Source: a virus. Taken from it: a stretch of 47,909 bases of DNA. The stretch covers positions 1-47,909 of IMG/VR virus record IMGVR_UViG_3300042507_005008. The stretch is one strand, 5' to 3'. How positions within the stretch are numbered: the stretch's first letter is position 1; every line of letters begins with the position of its first letter. Below are positions 36,982-45,367 of this stretch, one piece after another. The notes below the pieces were generated by a model, which did no database searches, was not told the origin of the DNA, and was given only the letters and a program-made list of their open reading frames with translations. The position numbers and the translations under genes are program-made.

Positions 36982-37800
36982 AGTTATATTCTCCACATTT
37001 GAGGTAGACTTATTTAGTATTACACCTGAATTAGATAAATCTTCATTTTTTTTCGTCAATATATCAGTCATTTGCTTTTTAGTAAAAATAATACTATCAG
37101 GATTAGCTGGTTTATCGACAAAACCTTTACCACTAAAAGTGATATTTCTTAGTACTCGACCTATCTTATAGTCTTGGTGTTCGCCTTTTCCACCATAGGC
37201 TCTAAGATGTTTTGTTAAATATGCAGTATCATTATTTCTTGCTAAAATTTTATATTCTGAAGTGGCTTTATTAATTAATCCATAATCAAAATTTCTAAAA
37301 TAACATTCCATACTAACATATTTTGTTCCATTTTCAATTTCAGCAATTAATTTTTCAGCTCTTTCTTTAAGATCTGTACTGCTAAAAGCCCTATAAATAA
37401 CTGAACCAGTTAAAATATGAAATTTATCTGGTAATAAACCAGGATCAATATTATCATCAATTGGAGTACCGTCTTCATCAATAGGCCAATTAGATGTGAT
37501 ATGTCCTATAATAAGATTTTCATCATGTTCCAGATTAGTGGGTTTATCTTCAGGTGTTTTACGAGCAGCCCAAACTTCAGCTTTATCAAAAATATCATCG
37601 TTTTTATTCCAAGAAGAGCTTACTAAAATTGATTGAACATAATATAGATCAGCATCGCTGAATGATCCGGAACTTTTTGCTGCTATACTTTTTAGCTTAG
37701 ATAATTCTACTGGTTCCAGAATAGAAGCATATGCTATAGAAGCAGAACTAGATATCTGTTCTGCTAATCCATCATCTGTCTCTTGAGGATAAATAATCAT
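36232..37800 (-). CDS. Prohead protease fused to scaffold (522 residues)
   Basis: Residues 1-240 have the features of a prohead serine protease: H92 and H100 (LEHDENLIIGH), and S163 in KYVSMECYFRN, then SGKGFVDKPANPDS, a pattern matching herpes/T4 gp21-type proteases. Residues about 276-410 are a long charged heptad-rich coiled coil (repeated EEMKKMKAA), typical of scaffolds. The C-terminus (VSALEEVEVEETVDLS, FVSARLGKN) is acidic. The fusion of protease and scaffold is known in other phages. An in-frame internal start at 36981 would yield the scaffold part alone. The catalytic assignment is inferred from motif placement and not proven. Confidence 0.75.
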   Translation of the reverse strand: MIIYPQETDDGLAEQISSSASIAYASILEPVELSKLKSIAAKSSGSFSDADLYYVQSILVSSSWNKNDDIFDKAEVWAARKTPEDKPTNLEHDENLIIGHITSNWPIDEDGTPIDDNIDPGLLPDKFHILTGSVIYRAFSSTDLKERAEKLIAEIENGTKYVSMECYFRNFDYGLINKATSEYKILARNNDTAYLTKHLRAYGGKGEHQDYKIGRVLRNITFSGKGFVDKPANPDSIIFTKKQMTDILTKKNEDLSNSGVILNKSTSNVENITMTENLEKQVAELGAKIDNVSANCADTVKEAYSLASQLKDTNQTLEAAMKEKDEEMKKMKAAKEDMEEEMKKMKAAFDVELETLAKKYDSEKAVMDEEAKKTKSELDVANEALAAMKMKEEEMAKKEKKMKRMASLIEQGVDTEVAASVVDKFESIEDEAFDSMTSLFAGKMPPWLEKIKKDKTKKEEAAVMPPKKKPMASEDESVSALEEVEVEETVDLSVGSDETETKTETVRAELLEFVSARLGKNS

Positions 37801-37821
37801 ATGATGAAACCTTCAAAATTA

Positions 37822-39990
37822 TTATTGTTGATTAATAAAAGCATAGTATGTGGCTTTAGCCTGTTTTTGTTCATCTGATGACAATTCTCTGCCCAACTCA
37901 GATACTACGCCTTTTATCCATACACTATAACCTTCTAAAGATTGATGATTTATATTAGATATTTTTTCTGAAATATATTCAGAATTAATTGTGCAGAAGG
38001 GCTTTAGTCCAAAAAGTATTTCTGCTTTAAGGTTTTCTAGCTCTTTAACCTCTGTGCTTGATAGTGATCGCAAATTTTTTTTCTGATAAAATTCTAGCAT
38101 AATGGGATTGATAATACTAGCTATATTTTCTTGTGCTTGTGACGCCCAAAGAATTAGACTGGCTCCGGTTTGCGGTCGAAATTCTTTTTGTTTGCGCTTT
38201 TCGGAATCTCTGGATAATTTTGGCCTGCCTTGCTGCGGCTCCCCTGGCAAAGATTCTGGCGAATCTTTGGCCAACTGTGTTGGTTTAAAAGCTTGCCTTA
38301 GTTCTAATGAGCTTTTTTCTCCATTTTTTCTAGCATCTAATTGTAGACCAACTTCGCTAGGAGATGCTACGCCACTTTGTAACGCAATTTTCTTGAGTCC
38401 GTTTTCTGGTTGTGGATCGTGCCAAGGCCCGGATTTTTTAACCATTCTTTCACTCTTTCTATCTCTAGCTTCTCTATTAAGTCTACTCTTTTCCATGTCC
38501 GGATCAATGCCAAATCTATGTTGTAATAATTCATCGCTAATAAGACTTCTATCAGCTAGTTGTATTAATAGAGCCTTTTCGGCATCTTCGTTACTGAGAT
38601 CCATTTTATCAAATTCTACACGAGCAGGGTATCTAAATCCCATGGCTTTTTGTACTAAAGCTATCTCTCTGTCCCAAAATTCTGTTAATGCATCTCTTCC
38701 GTATTGAAGTCTCTGTGTGAGAGTTTTTAAGCTGATAAAGTTATTTGTTGTTCCAGCTGCTCCATACGTTCCAGTTAGTGTTGGAGGAATACCTAAGCCA
38801 GCATAAACACTATTAAGGTGTGGCGTATATTTAGCTTCTCCTAAAAATTGATGAACATTAGTTTTACTCTCAATTAGTTCTATATCTGGACCCCAAACAA
38901 GATCCATAGTGCCGCCACCAACATTATTACCAAGAATCTGAGCCAGCTTTGCTGCCGCAGCTTTTGTTGGAGAAATTTTATGTTCAAGGCTACCGAGTTT
39001 AAAAATGCGAATATTACTAATTGCGCCGTCTAAAGCCGCCATATCTGCTAATTTTAATTTTTCTATAACTGTAATATCGTCCATAATACTATAGATCATA
39101 GGATAAGCCCAGCTTTGCCAATCATCTTTCTTGTAATGAAAAACTAAAACCTTATCCGGGTCTAGAGGAAAAGGCTTCTTGGTTTTAGCTGCTTCAACAA
39201 TTTGAATTGGTAAATTAGTTACTATGGCTTGTTCTTGTGGTGTTTTGGGAGAATTAATAACTCTTCTTAAGGCTGCTGGTAATACTAGTTCGTAGGTTTT
39301 GCTTGGAGAAAAAGAGGATAAAGCTCCAGCAGATACCTCAACATAAAATGGATCAATGAAAGTATATTTCCATGGAATTTCTCTTTTTTCTAATTTGATA
39401 GTTTCTGTTTCGTTTATTTGTAAATCAGCATTACCAACGGCTTTATATAGTTCATCAGATACTTTAAGACTAAGTTTTCCAGTTTGTCTATTAATAACAA
39501 CATTGCCTGTTTTGTATAGATTATTAAGAAATCGTTCGCTGCGTTCTTTGCCTTTGATTTTTTTAAACCATGTTCTGTAAAATCTTTCAATTCTTTTGTT
39601 TTTATGAACTAGACGAATACCTTGGGATCCAAAATCGCCCATAAGATCGACAACATTTTTTACTAAACCTATTCGTTGGTAAATATCTTCTGCTTTTTTA
39701 ATAATACCTTTTATTCTTTTAGGAACTGCTTCGTCTGGTCTAAAGAAGTCATAATCACTACGCGTTAGGCCAGGACGACCATCAGTATTAGAATCTAAGC
39801 CAGAATAGTCTAATCCATAGCGTCTCATAGCAGAAGAATGTTCTACTAAAGTATATTCCGACATAGCTTCTGAGGATGTTTTAAGAGCTTCTTTTTTACT
39901 GCCTAGATCGTCTCCCCATGTAACATAGGCTTCTTCACCAATTATGGAAGCATCATTAATAGCGCTACTTTTTGGATATTTTTTGCTCAT
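37822..39990 (-). CDS. Portal protein
   Basis: A 722-residue protein between the terminase large subunit and the protease-scaffold. Features consistent with portals: an N-terminal region with QRIGLVKNVVDLMGDFGSQG, IPWKYTFIDPFYVEVSAG, PDKVLVFHYKKDDWQSWAYP and SIMDDITVIEKLKLADMAALDG, then NNVGGGTMDLVWGPDIELIES and the YTPHLNSVYAGLGIPPTLTG loop, followed by a helical wing. The C-terminal 170 residues are polar and Lys/Gln-rich. No transmembrane segment. The order terminase-portal-protease-capsid is standard. Portals form a dodecameric ring at the capsid vertex through which DNA passes. Confidence 0.8.
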   Translation of the reverse strand: MSKKYPKSSAINDASIIGEEAYVTWGDDLGSKKEALKTSSEAMSEYTLVEHSSAMRRYGLDYSGLDSNTDGRPGLTRSDYDFFRPDEAVPKRIKGIIKKAEDIYQRIGLVKNVVDLMGDFGSQGIRLVHKNKRIERFYRTWFKKIKGKERSERFLNNLYKTGNVVINRQTGKLSLKVSDELYKAVGNADLQINETETIKLEKREIPWKYTFIDPFYVEVSAGALSSFSPSKTYELVLPAALRRVINSPKTPQEQAIVTNLPIQIVEAAKTKKPFPLDPDKVLVFHYKKDDWQSWAYPMIYSIMDDITVIEKLKLADMAALDGAISNIRIFKLGSLEHKISPTKAAAAKLAQILGNNVGGGTMDLVWGPDIELIESKTNVHQFLGEAKYTPHLNSVYAGLGIPPTLTGTYGAAGTTNNFISLKTLTQRLQYGRDALTEFWDREIALVQKAMGFRYPARVEFDKMDLSNEDAEKALLIQLADRSLISDELLQHRFGIDPDMEKSRLNREARDRKSERMVKKSGPWHDPQPENGLKKIALQSGVASPSEVGLQLDARKNGEKSSLELRQAFKPTQLAKDSPESLPGEPQQGRPKLSRDSEKRKQKEFRPQTGASLILWASQAQENIASIINPIMLEFYQKKNLRSLSSTEVKELENLKAEILFGLKPFCTINSEYISEKISNINHQSLEGYSVWIKGVVSELGRELSSDEQKQAKATYYAFINQQ

Positions 39991-40047
39991 ATATTTTTAA
40001 TACCATTGTATTGGGATTGTAATGCGATTGTATCTTTAATACACTAA

Positions 40048-42084
40048 TTATCTATAAATTCCGCCGTAAATATCGTCGTTGGCCCCGGCTACAAACCAAT
40101 CTGGTCCTTTATACATCTGTCCTTCATGTTTTACTATTTGATCTCTGTTACCTCCAATAACCTCATAGTTATTTTGAGGAACTAAAGCTATTCTTTGTTG
40201 TCTAGCTATCATATTAGCTATTACTAAAGCACTATATCGGTCTTTTCTTAGTCTTCCTTTTTTACCGTTTTGTAGTTTAACTTCTGGAGTATCCCATCGA
40301 TCTCTTCCTCCGGACCCTGTACTGGTTTGTGTCATTACTATAGTAGTAAGCTCATTTTTTAGTTCTTCTATTTCTAAAATGCATTCACTGAGGCTGTCAT
40401 ATAGTGGAGATAAATCTGTGTTCATAATATCTTTACCTTCTTTATCTAAAGCTAATCCAAGTGTTAATTGATCAAAGCGAGGAAATAGCAAAGCCTTATC
40501 CTCTAAGTCTTTTCTTAGTCCATGATTAGCCTGGCCAGTCCAATCTGCTCTAACAAATTGAATTAGTTCAAGAATATGTTGTCCTGGTTGATCATCAGTG
40601 TCTTTAGATTTATCATAATCAATAACAGGCCATATTAAAGATTCTCCTTCTTGAAGACGATTAGGGTCGTGTAAAGCTTCTTCAATAGATACTCCACCAC
40701 CTTGAGCATCAAGCCCGATGCGTAAAGGAGGAAAGCTTTTCATTAAATCTCGTATCTTTCTAGCACAATAGCTATAAAAATCATGGTCTTTAATCAGCCC
40801 TGTTTTTTGTCTTTCTTTAAAATTATTACGATTAGTAGTCCAACAATAAACTACTCTACAATGGTCTTTATGAACTTCTAATATAACAATACTAAAGTTG
40901 TCTCTTTCAGAAGCAGGGTCTATACCATATACATAGTGATGATTAGCGTTTCCAGTTACAGTTGCATCAAATAGAATAGGTTTACTATCTAGTAATATGG
41001 GTTTGGTATCACTAACAACACAACTCTCTATAAGGCTTCGTTTAAAAAATCCGTCACTATCAGCAGTAAAGCAAGCAGCGTATTCCATATTATATATGCC
41101 AGTATGAATAGTTGCTTTGGCTCGTGCCACTTGTTTATCATCCATAAAACCTTTGGGTATTAATTCATACGGTATGCGAATAATACTATAGTCTTGCCAA
41201 TTAAAATTATCTGGAACTTCTCCATTAAATATTTCTCCTAGCTTTCTATTGTCTCCGCCGCTTTCTATAATTGCTTTATATCGTCTCCAATAGGATGCAA
41301 AGTGTTTAAAGGCATAATCAGCAGTTCCACTAATAATAGCTTGGTTGCCCATTTTATAACTTAAAATTTCTAAATCATTATTCCAAACACCAGCATCTTT
41401 CATAGCTTGTTTACGGGCTTCTTCTTTAACGTTCTGAATAGGACTAGCAGATACAGCAGCGAATCCAGCTACTACTGTTTCATAAATGTCCGGAGATATT
41501 GATGCGAACTCGTCTGCGATGATAATGTGTGCTCTTAATCCTCTAATTTTGCTACCATCGCCCATTGGTACAGCAATTGTCCAGCTGTCTCCTAACCTTA
41601 TTGTACATCTATCAACATCTCGACGCGGACCATCATCAGATCCTGTAAATATACTGCGTAAGATTGGACTAGTACGCCACATATTTTCCATATATTCAAA
41701 GATAATTTTACTTTGACGAAATGCAGCACCAACAATAACTATTTTAGTTCCCGGATGAAAAATACATCGTAAAACAGAATACAAAGCTAATAAAAAGCTT
41801 TTACCCCAACCACGACTAGCAATATACATAGGGAATGGACGATTCCAAAATTCCTGTAAAATTACTACTTGCATAGGATGAAGTTCAATATTAAAAAGTA
41901 ATTTGCAAGTGGCACCAAAATATTTTGGATCACGTAATAATCGTATAAGATGTAAGTCTGGATTCTCTATCTCTTTTTCGGTTCGTCGAATCATAGGATT
42001 ATTCGGTATGTTTAAAACCGACAAATCACCAAGACCCAACCAAGCATTATCAAATATTTTTTTCTGGTTGTCCGTAAAGCTCAT
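40048..42084 (-). CDS. terL: Terminase large subunit
   Basis: A 678-residue packaging motor. The ATPase half has Walker A SRGWGKS at about 90-96, an unusual but functional-looking version, and Walker B HIIIADE with D191 and E192. The nuclease half has YGIDPASERDN near 385, where D is the first metal ligand, and GLDAQGGG near 456 for the second. It packages DNA into the prohead and cuts the concatemer. It overlaps the upstream ERCC4-like gene by 35 bases, so their translation is probably coupled. Confidence 0.9.
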   Translation of the reverse strand: MSFTDNQKKIFDNAWLGLGDLSVLNIPNNPMIRRTEKEIENPDLHLIRLLRDPKYFGATCKLLFNIELHPMQVVILQEFWNRPFPMYIASRGWGKSFLLALYSVLRCIFHPGTKIVIVGAAFRQSKIIFEYMENMWRTSPILRSIFTGSDDGPRRDVDRCTIRLGDSWTIAVPMGDGSKIRGLRAHIIIADEFASISPDIYETVVAGFAAVSASPIQNVKEEARKQAMKDAGVWNNDLEILSYKMGNQAIISGTADYAFKHFASYWRRYKAIIESGGDNRKLGEIFNGEVPDNFNWQDYSIIRIPYELIPKGFMDDKQVARAKATIHTGIYNMEYAACFTADSDGFFKRSLIESCVVSDTKPILLDSKPILFDATVTGNANHHYVYGIDPASERDNFSIVILEVHKDHCRVVYCWTTNRNNFKERQKTGLIKDHDFYSYCARKIRDLMKSFPPLRIGLDAQGGGVSIEEALHDPNRLQEGESLIWPVIDYDKSKDTDDQPGQHILELIQFVRADWTGQANHGLRKDLEDKALLFPRFDQLTLGLALDKEGKDIMNTDLSPLYDSLSECILEIEELKNELTTIVMTQTSTGSGGRDRWDTPEVKLQNGKKGRLRKDRYSALVIANMIARQQRIALVPQNNYEVIGGNRDQIVKHEGQMYKGPDWFVAGANDDIYGGIYR

Positions 42085-42529
42085 AGATTTTTCTCATAAT
42101 TGTTATGGCCATTTTTTCTGCATTAGACGCATCGCCACAGAATACTACTTTAATATTATGTAATATTTGTAGTTCAATAATATGTTTAAGAATAAATTTT
42201 GGACCTATTTTTAATTTATCCCACATTCTTTTGGGAACATTCGAACCCACAGGATATATTAAAATGTCTTCAAGATCAAATTCTAATAGTAAAAAAGCAT
42301 AAGGAATGCGTCTCATGCGATCAATAACATCCTTGAATCTTTTTTCCGTAATATTATTAGCGAATTCGCTAACGCTTCCTTTTCTTTCTATACAAAATAG
42401 GGTCTCTAGTCCTTGTAGCGAATAGTCTCCAGTATCTAATTTAGATACGCTTTTAGTCATGTGTTCAAAAACCCATGGATGTTGTTCTCTTGTATCAACA
42501 ATAATATGAAAGTTACTGAAGTCTATCAT
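42050..42529 (-). CDS. ERCC4/XPF-type nuclease domain protein
   Basis: A 159-residue protein with the ERCC4 nuclease signature in order: VDTREQHP at 11-18, TGDYSL at 33-38 and CIERKGSVSEF at 46-56 (family pattern GDY...ERKxxxD). This is a metal-dependent nuclease core known from XPF, Mus81 and phage or archaeal homologues that cut branched or flapped DNA. No partner helix-hairpin-helix domain is visible. It overlaps the terminase start by 35 bases and the HNH gene stop by 17 bases. A likely job is resolving replicated DNA before packaging; this is inference from the gene order. Confidence 0.8.
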   Translation of the reverse strand: MIDFSNFHIIVDTREQHPWVFEHMTKSVSKLDTGDYSLQGLETLFCIERKGSVSEFANNITEKRFKDVIDRMRRIPYAFLLLEFDLEDILIYPVGSNVPKRMWDKLKIGPKFILKHIIELQILHNIKVVFCGDASNAEKMAITIMRKIYELYGQPEKNI

Positions 42530-42782
42530 TGGCTAATATTCTTAAAAAGGTTTCTGCATAAATTTCTTCCATGCCTTTAATTAAATCATGATGATATTTG
42601 CAAAGAGTAATACCGTTATTAATATCAAATCTTAATCCAGGATAGTTTGCCCAAGTTTTGATATGATGAGCATTAATTTTTCGTTTTAGAGTACAATTTG
42701 GCCATCTGCACTTATACTGGTCTCTTTCGTAAACGCTTTTGCGCCACTGTTTATATTGAGAATCTCCAAAATTTCTAAACAT
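42513..42782 (-). CDS. HNH endonuclease
   Basis: An 89-residue protein starting at ATG 42782, which lies inside the last codons of the dehydratase gene (GATCATGTTTAG, out of frame). HNH features: C25 and C30, H39-H40, N56, then C61 and H64-H65 (CKYHHD). The two Cys pairs could bind zinc. HNH proteins next to terminase genes are known to help terminase cutting in HK97-type phages, so a packaging role is more likely than a homing role, though no intron is present nearby to test it. Confidence 0.8.
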   Translation of the reverse strand: MFRNFGDSQYKQWRKSVYERDQYKCRWPNCTLKRKINAHHIKTWANYPGLRFDINNGITLCKYHHDLIKGMEEIYAETFLRILANDRLQ

Positions 42783-43764
42783 GATCGTATACTCTAAGAT
42801 CACTTTCAACCATTTCGTTAACTAGGTCTTCGAATGAATAGTCGCTATGCCACCCAAGACTCTTTTGGGCCTTGGTTGGAATACCTCGTAAATATTCTAC
42901 TTCTGCTGGTCGATATAAATTTTCGTCAATAGATAGGTGATCTTTGTAATTTAATCCGGCTTTACCAAAAGCAATTTTAACAAAATCATAAACACTATAT
43001 GTACTGCCCGTTGCAACAACATAATCGTCCGCAATATCATTTTGTAACATTAGCCACATAGCTTTAACATAATCTTTAGCGTGGCCCCAGTCTCTTTTGG
43101 CACTTAAATTTCCTAGCTGTAAAACTTTATTAGTGCGATTATTAACAAGGTCGCCGATATATTTGGTTATTTTTCGCGTCACAAAGTTTTCGCCTCGTCG
43201 TGGACTTTCATGATTAAATAATATGCCGCAACATCCGAATAGCCCATAAGCCTCACGATAAATTCCTACTAATCGATGACTAGCTAATTTGGCTACTCCG
43301 TATGGACTTTGAGGAATAAACATGGTATCTTCGTCCTGGTATGGTTCATCATATTTAATAGTATCATAGTTTTTACCATACATTTCGCTGGTGCTAGCTT
43401 GATAAAAGCGTGTTGCAGGAGAGTGCGCTCTAATGGCCTCTAGTATGTTGACTACTCCTAGAGTGTCAATTTCTATGGTTGTGGACGGATTTTTAAAGGA
43501 TGATCCTACGTGGCTTTGTGCTGCTAAGTTATAAAATTCATCGGGCTGATATTTATTTATTAAATTAGATATGCCTGCTGGATCCGTCAGATCGCATTCT
43601 TCTAAAACTAAATAGGGGGATTTTATTAGGTGATGGATTCTATCAAAATTATTAATACTACTTCGTCGATGCATTCCAATGACTTTATAGTTCTTGTCTA
43701 GTAGTAGTTCTGCTAAATAGCTACCATCTTGTCCAGTAATGCCTGTTATGATTGCGGTTTTCAT
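42775..43764 (-). CDS. gmd: GDP-mannose 4,6-dehydratase
   Basis: A 329-residue short-chain dehydrogenase/reductase. The NADP-binding GITGQDG lies at residues 8-14, the family R35-S-S segment (MHRRSSINNFDRI) follows, and the catalytic set T125, E127, Y155 and K159 (STSE and YGVAK) is present. This enzyme turns GDP-mannose into GDP-4-keto-6-deoxymannose, precursor of GDP-fucose, rhamnose or perosamine. The chain is close to the usual 340 residues and apparently intact. It lies between the probable terminase small subunit and the HNH gene, so it is an accessory metabolic gene within the packaging block; its product may feed surface-sugar synthesis in the host. Confidence 0.9.
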   Translation of the reverse strand: MKTAIITGITGQDGSYLAELLLDKNYKVIGMHRRSSINNFDRIHHLIKSPYLVLEECDLTDPAGISNLINKYQPDEFYNLAAQSHVGSSFKNPSTTIEIDTLGVVNILEAIRAHSPATRFYQASTSEMYGKNYDTIKYDEPYQDEDTMFIPQSPYGVAKLASHRLVGIYREAYGLFGCCGILFNHESPRRGENFVTRKITKYIGDLVNNRTNKVLQLGNLSAKRDWGHAKDYVKAMWLMLQNDIADDYVVATGSTYSVYDFVKIAFGKAGLNYKDHLSIDENLYRPAEVEYLRGIPTKAQKSLGWHSDYSFEDLVNEMVESDLRVYDHV

Positions 43765-44594
43765 GAATTTTCCTCTCGTGCTAAAACAATCTCTGGGGTA
43801 AGAAGCGGACTATCCAGAGTATTATCAGCATAAGAGTGATATTCGGATAGTTTATTTTTATAGTTATCGGCTGCTATTTCCATAATAGCCATTTCTTTGC
43901 CTTCTTTTTCTCTTGTTTCTTCGTCTTCAAGCATTCGTATTAATCCGACCCAGGAGCTTTTACCATCCTCTATTCTTTTGATTCGTTGTTCACGAGTAGC
44001 TTTAAGGTCTTTGCTAATCTTTTGCTGTTCATTAAGCAGTTTGGTATACTCATTAGTATAATTAGCGATACTGTTGCGGGCAAATGATAGTTGTGTTTCG
44101 AGATTGGCCAGTTTTGGAATATCTCGTTGATCTTCACTTTTGGCATATTCTTTATCCACTTCATTTTGAAGTTTTTCGGTATCACTAATGTGGCGTTTGC
44201 GTTCTTTCATGCTGCGGTTAATAAGAATATCAATAGTGATAAATTGTTTGATTTGAAGTTCTTCTGCGGGCAAAACATCTTCTCGAAACTGTTTAATTAA
44301 TCCTACCCAAGTATTTTCAAAGTAAGATAATTCTCCACTATCTTTATCAAACTGTTTTTCAATCTCAGACCAAAAGGTTTTTAGATATAACTTTTGTTTA
44401 AGTATTTGATCATCTGATGATGTTGATGATAGTTGAGTTTGTTGAACATACTTTTCAATAGGGGCGGTACTACGATTAAGATTAGCTGCAATTTGTTCAA
44501 TAGTTAAAGCGCTAATATTATCTCTTATATACTTTTCTTCGTCTAATCCTAGTTGTCCTCTTTTTTTGGGACCTTTATGATTTTGATTTTCCAT
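43761..44594 (-). CDS. Probable terminase small subunit
   Basis: A 277-residue protein. Residues about 17-52 (LDEEKYIRDNISALTIEQIAANL followed by RSTAPIEKYVQQ) look like a helix-turn-helix DNA-binding domain. Residues 65-250 are nearly all helical and charged, with possible coiled coils (SDTEKLQNEVDKEYAKSEDQ, LNEQQKISKDLKATREQR) that could form a ring. A DNA-binding helix-turn-helix followed by helical oligomerisation regions, encoded just upstream of the terminase block, is typical of terminase small subunits, but no direct family motif was seen. Its stop overlaps the dehydratase start. Confidence 0.55.
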   Translation of the reverse strand: MENQNHKGPKKRGQLGLDEEKYIRDNISALTIEQIAANLNRSTAPIEKYVQQTQLSSTSSDDQILKQKLYLKTFWSEIEKQFDKDSGELSYFENTWVGLIKQFREDVLPAEELQIKQFITIDILINRSMKERKRHISDTEKLQNEVDKEYAKSEDQRDIPKLANLETQLSFARNSIANYTNEYTKLLNEQQKISKDLKATREQRIKRIEDGKSSWVGLIRMLEDEETREKEGKEMAIMEIAADNYKNKLSEYHSYADNTLDSPLLTPEIVLAREENS

Positions 44595-45213
44595 GAGTAT
44601 CTAGTATCTCTTTAATAATAGGTAAAATCTTTTGTAGATCAGACTTATAAATTTTATCTCCGTGTTTTAGTTTAAGATAGGTTTCTCTATGTGGTGCAGG
44701 AATGTGCTTGTCTAGTAGGTCGAAAATTTGTTTATTATTAACATAATCGGCTACTGATTCTAATGAGTGTAAATTAAGAGAATTATCTCCAACATCTTCA
44801 ATAGCAACGGGCTTCATGATATTCTTCTTATTCATATTGCGAGTATACCAAGCATCATATTCTTCGCAATCATTTTTATTTTTAAATTCTGTGCATTGAT
44901 TTTGTGAATTGGCACAGTGTTTGTCATAAAAGCGACAACTTAGACAGGGTTTATCGGGCCTTTGGTAGTTGTCTCGTTTGTAATTAAATAACCGATTACG
45001 AACATGGGTCCATAAAAAGTTTTCTAGTGGGCGAGAGTTATCGTACTTTTTTAAACCTTCAAGAGCAAATATAGCTGCCTGTTGTTTCATGTCTTCAATA
45101 CTATGATATCCAAAATTAAATTTGTAGGCTAATCTTTTGCTAATGTTTTCTAAAACTGTAAGAAACTCTTCTTCATTCACGTTGTTCGGTAGTGGGTTTT
45201 TCTTTTTGCTCAT
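44575..45213 (-). CDS. Sigma-like transcription factor with Cys cluster
   Basis: A 212-residue protein. Residues about 13-80 resemble sigma70 region 2: helical ISKRLAYKF, MKQQAAIFALEGLKKYDNSR and the LENFLWTHVRNRLFNYKRD segment, equivalent to the core-binding and -10-recognition helices. A cysteine cluster follows (C90, C93, C100, C107, C116) that could bind zinc. No obvious region 4 is present, as in T4 gp55-type late sigma factors. It is the second leftward ORF from the divergent promoter, so it would be made first in the late operon and could direct transcription of the packaging, head and fibre genes. The family assignment is from motif reading only. Confidence 0.65.
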   Translation of the reverse strand: MSKKKNPLPNNVNEEEFLTVLENISKRLAYKFNFGYHSIEDMKQQAAIFALEGLKKYDNSRPLENFLWTHVRNRLFNYKRDNYQRPDKPCLSCRFYDKHCANSQNQCTEFKNKNDCEEYDAWYTRNMNKKNIMKPVAIEDVGDNSLNLHSLESVADYVNNKQIFDLLDKHIPAPHRETYLKLKHGDKIYKSDLQKILPIIKEILDTHGKSKS

Positions 45214-45322
45214 ATAATAATTCTGCTATGCTTTTTCCTTCGGGCATATTAAGATCGTTAGTAATATCTACGGTTCCTGATGCTTTAATGTCTAAAGTTG
45301 AATTTGCTAATGAAAAATTCAT
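45173..45322 (-). CDS. 49-residue ORF heading the leftward transcript
   Basis: A short gene with ribosome site AAGAGG seven bases before ATG 45322. It encodes 49 residues: MNFSLANSTLDIKASGTVDI, a short DLNMPEGKSIAELLYEQK helix and a charged end. It overlaps the sigma-like gene start by 41 bases, and since that gene has a poor ribosome site, translation of the latter is probably coupled. It directly follows the TTGACA-N16-TATTAT promoter. I do not recognise the family. It may be a regulator or cofactor of the sigma-like protein, which is speculation from position. Confidence 0.7.
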   Translation of the reverse strand: MNFSLANSTLDIKASGTVDITNDLNMPEGKSIAELLYEQKEKPTTEQRE

Positions 45323-45333
45323 AATTGAACCTC

Positions 45334-45364
45334 TTGCGTTAAAATGATCAAGTATTAGTATAAT
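45334..45364 (+). promoter_or_regulatory. Weak rightward promoter for the Myb-like gene
   Basis: TATAAT at 45359-45364 with TTGCGT at 45334-45339 and a 19-base spacer. The spacing is poor, so activity may rely on an activator or be low. The RBS AAGGAA lies before ATG 45407. Confidence 0.35.
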
Positions 45365-45367
45365 ACT
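45351..45367. promoter_or_regulatory. 17-bp palindromic operator AGTATTAGTATAATACT
   Basis: Perfect inverted repeat with seven-base arms (AGTATTA / TAATACT) around GTA. It covers the -10 element of the leftward promoter (TATTAT at 45365-45360) and the rightward TATAAT at 45359-45364. This is the usual arrangement for a repressor site that controls both directions. The divergent small helix-turn-helix gene at 45407 is an obvious candidate binder. Confidence 0.6.

Noticed and set aside
38102-38707. A 201-codon rightward open frame opposite the portal
   Set aside because: Leu/Ser/Cys-rich antisense translation with no domain, while the portal frame is consistent along its whole length.
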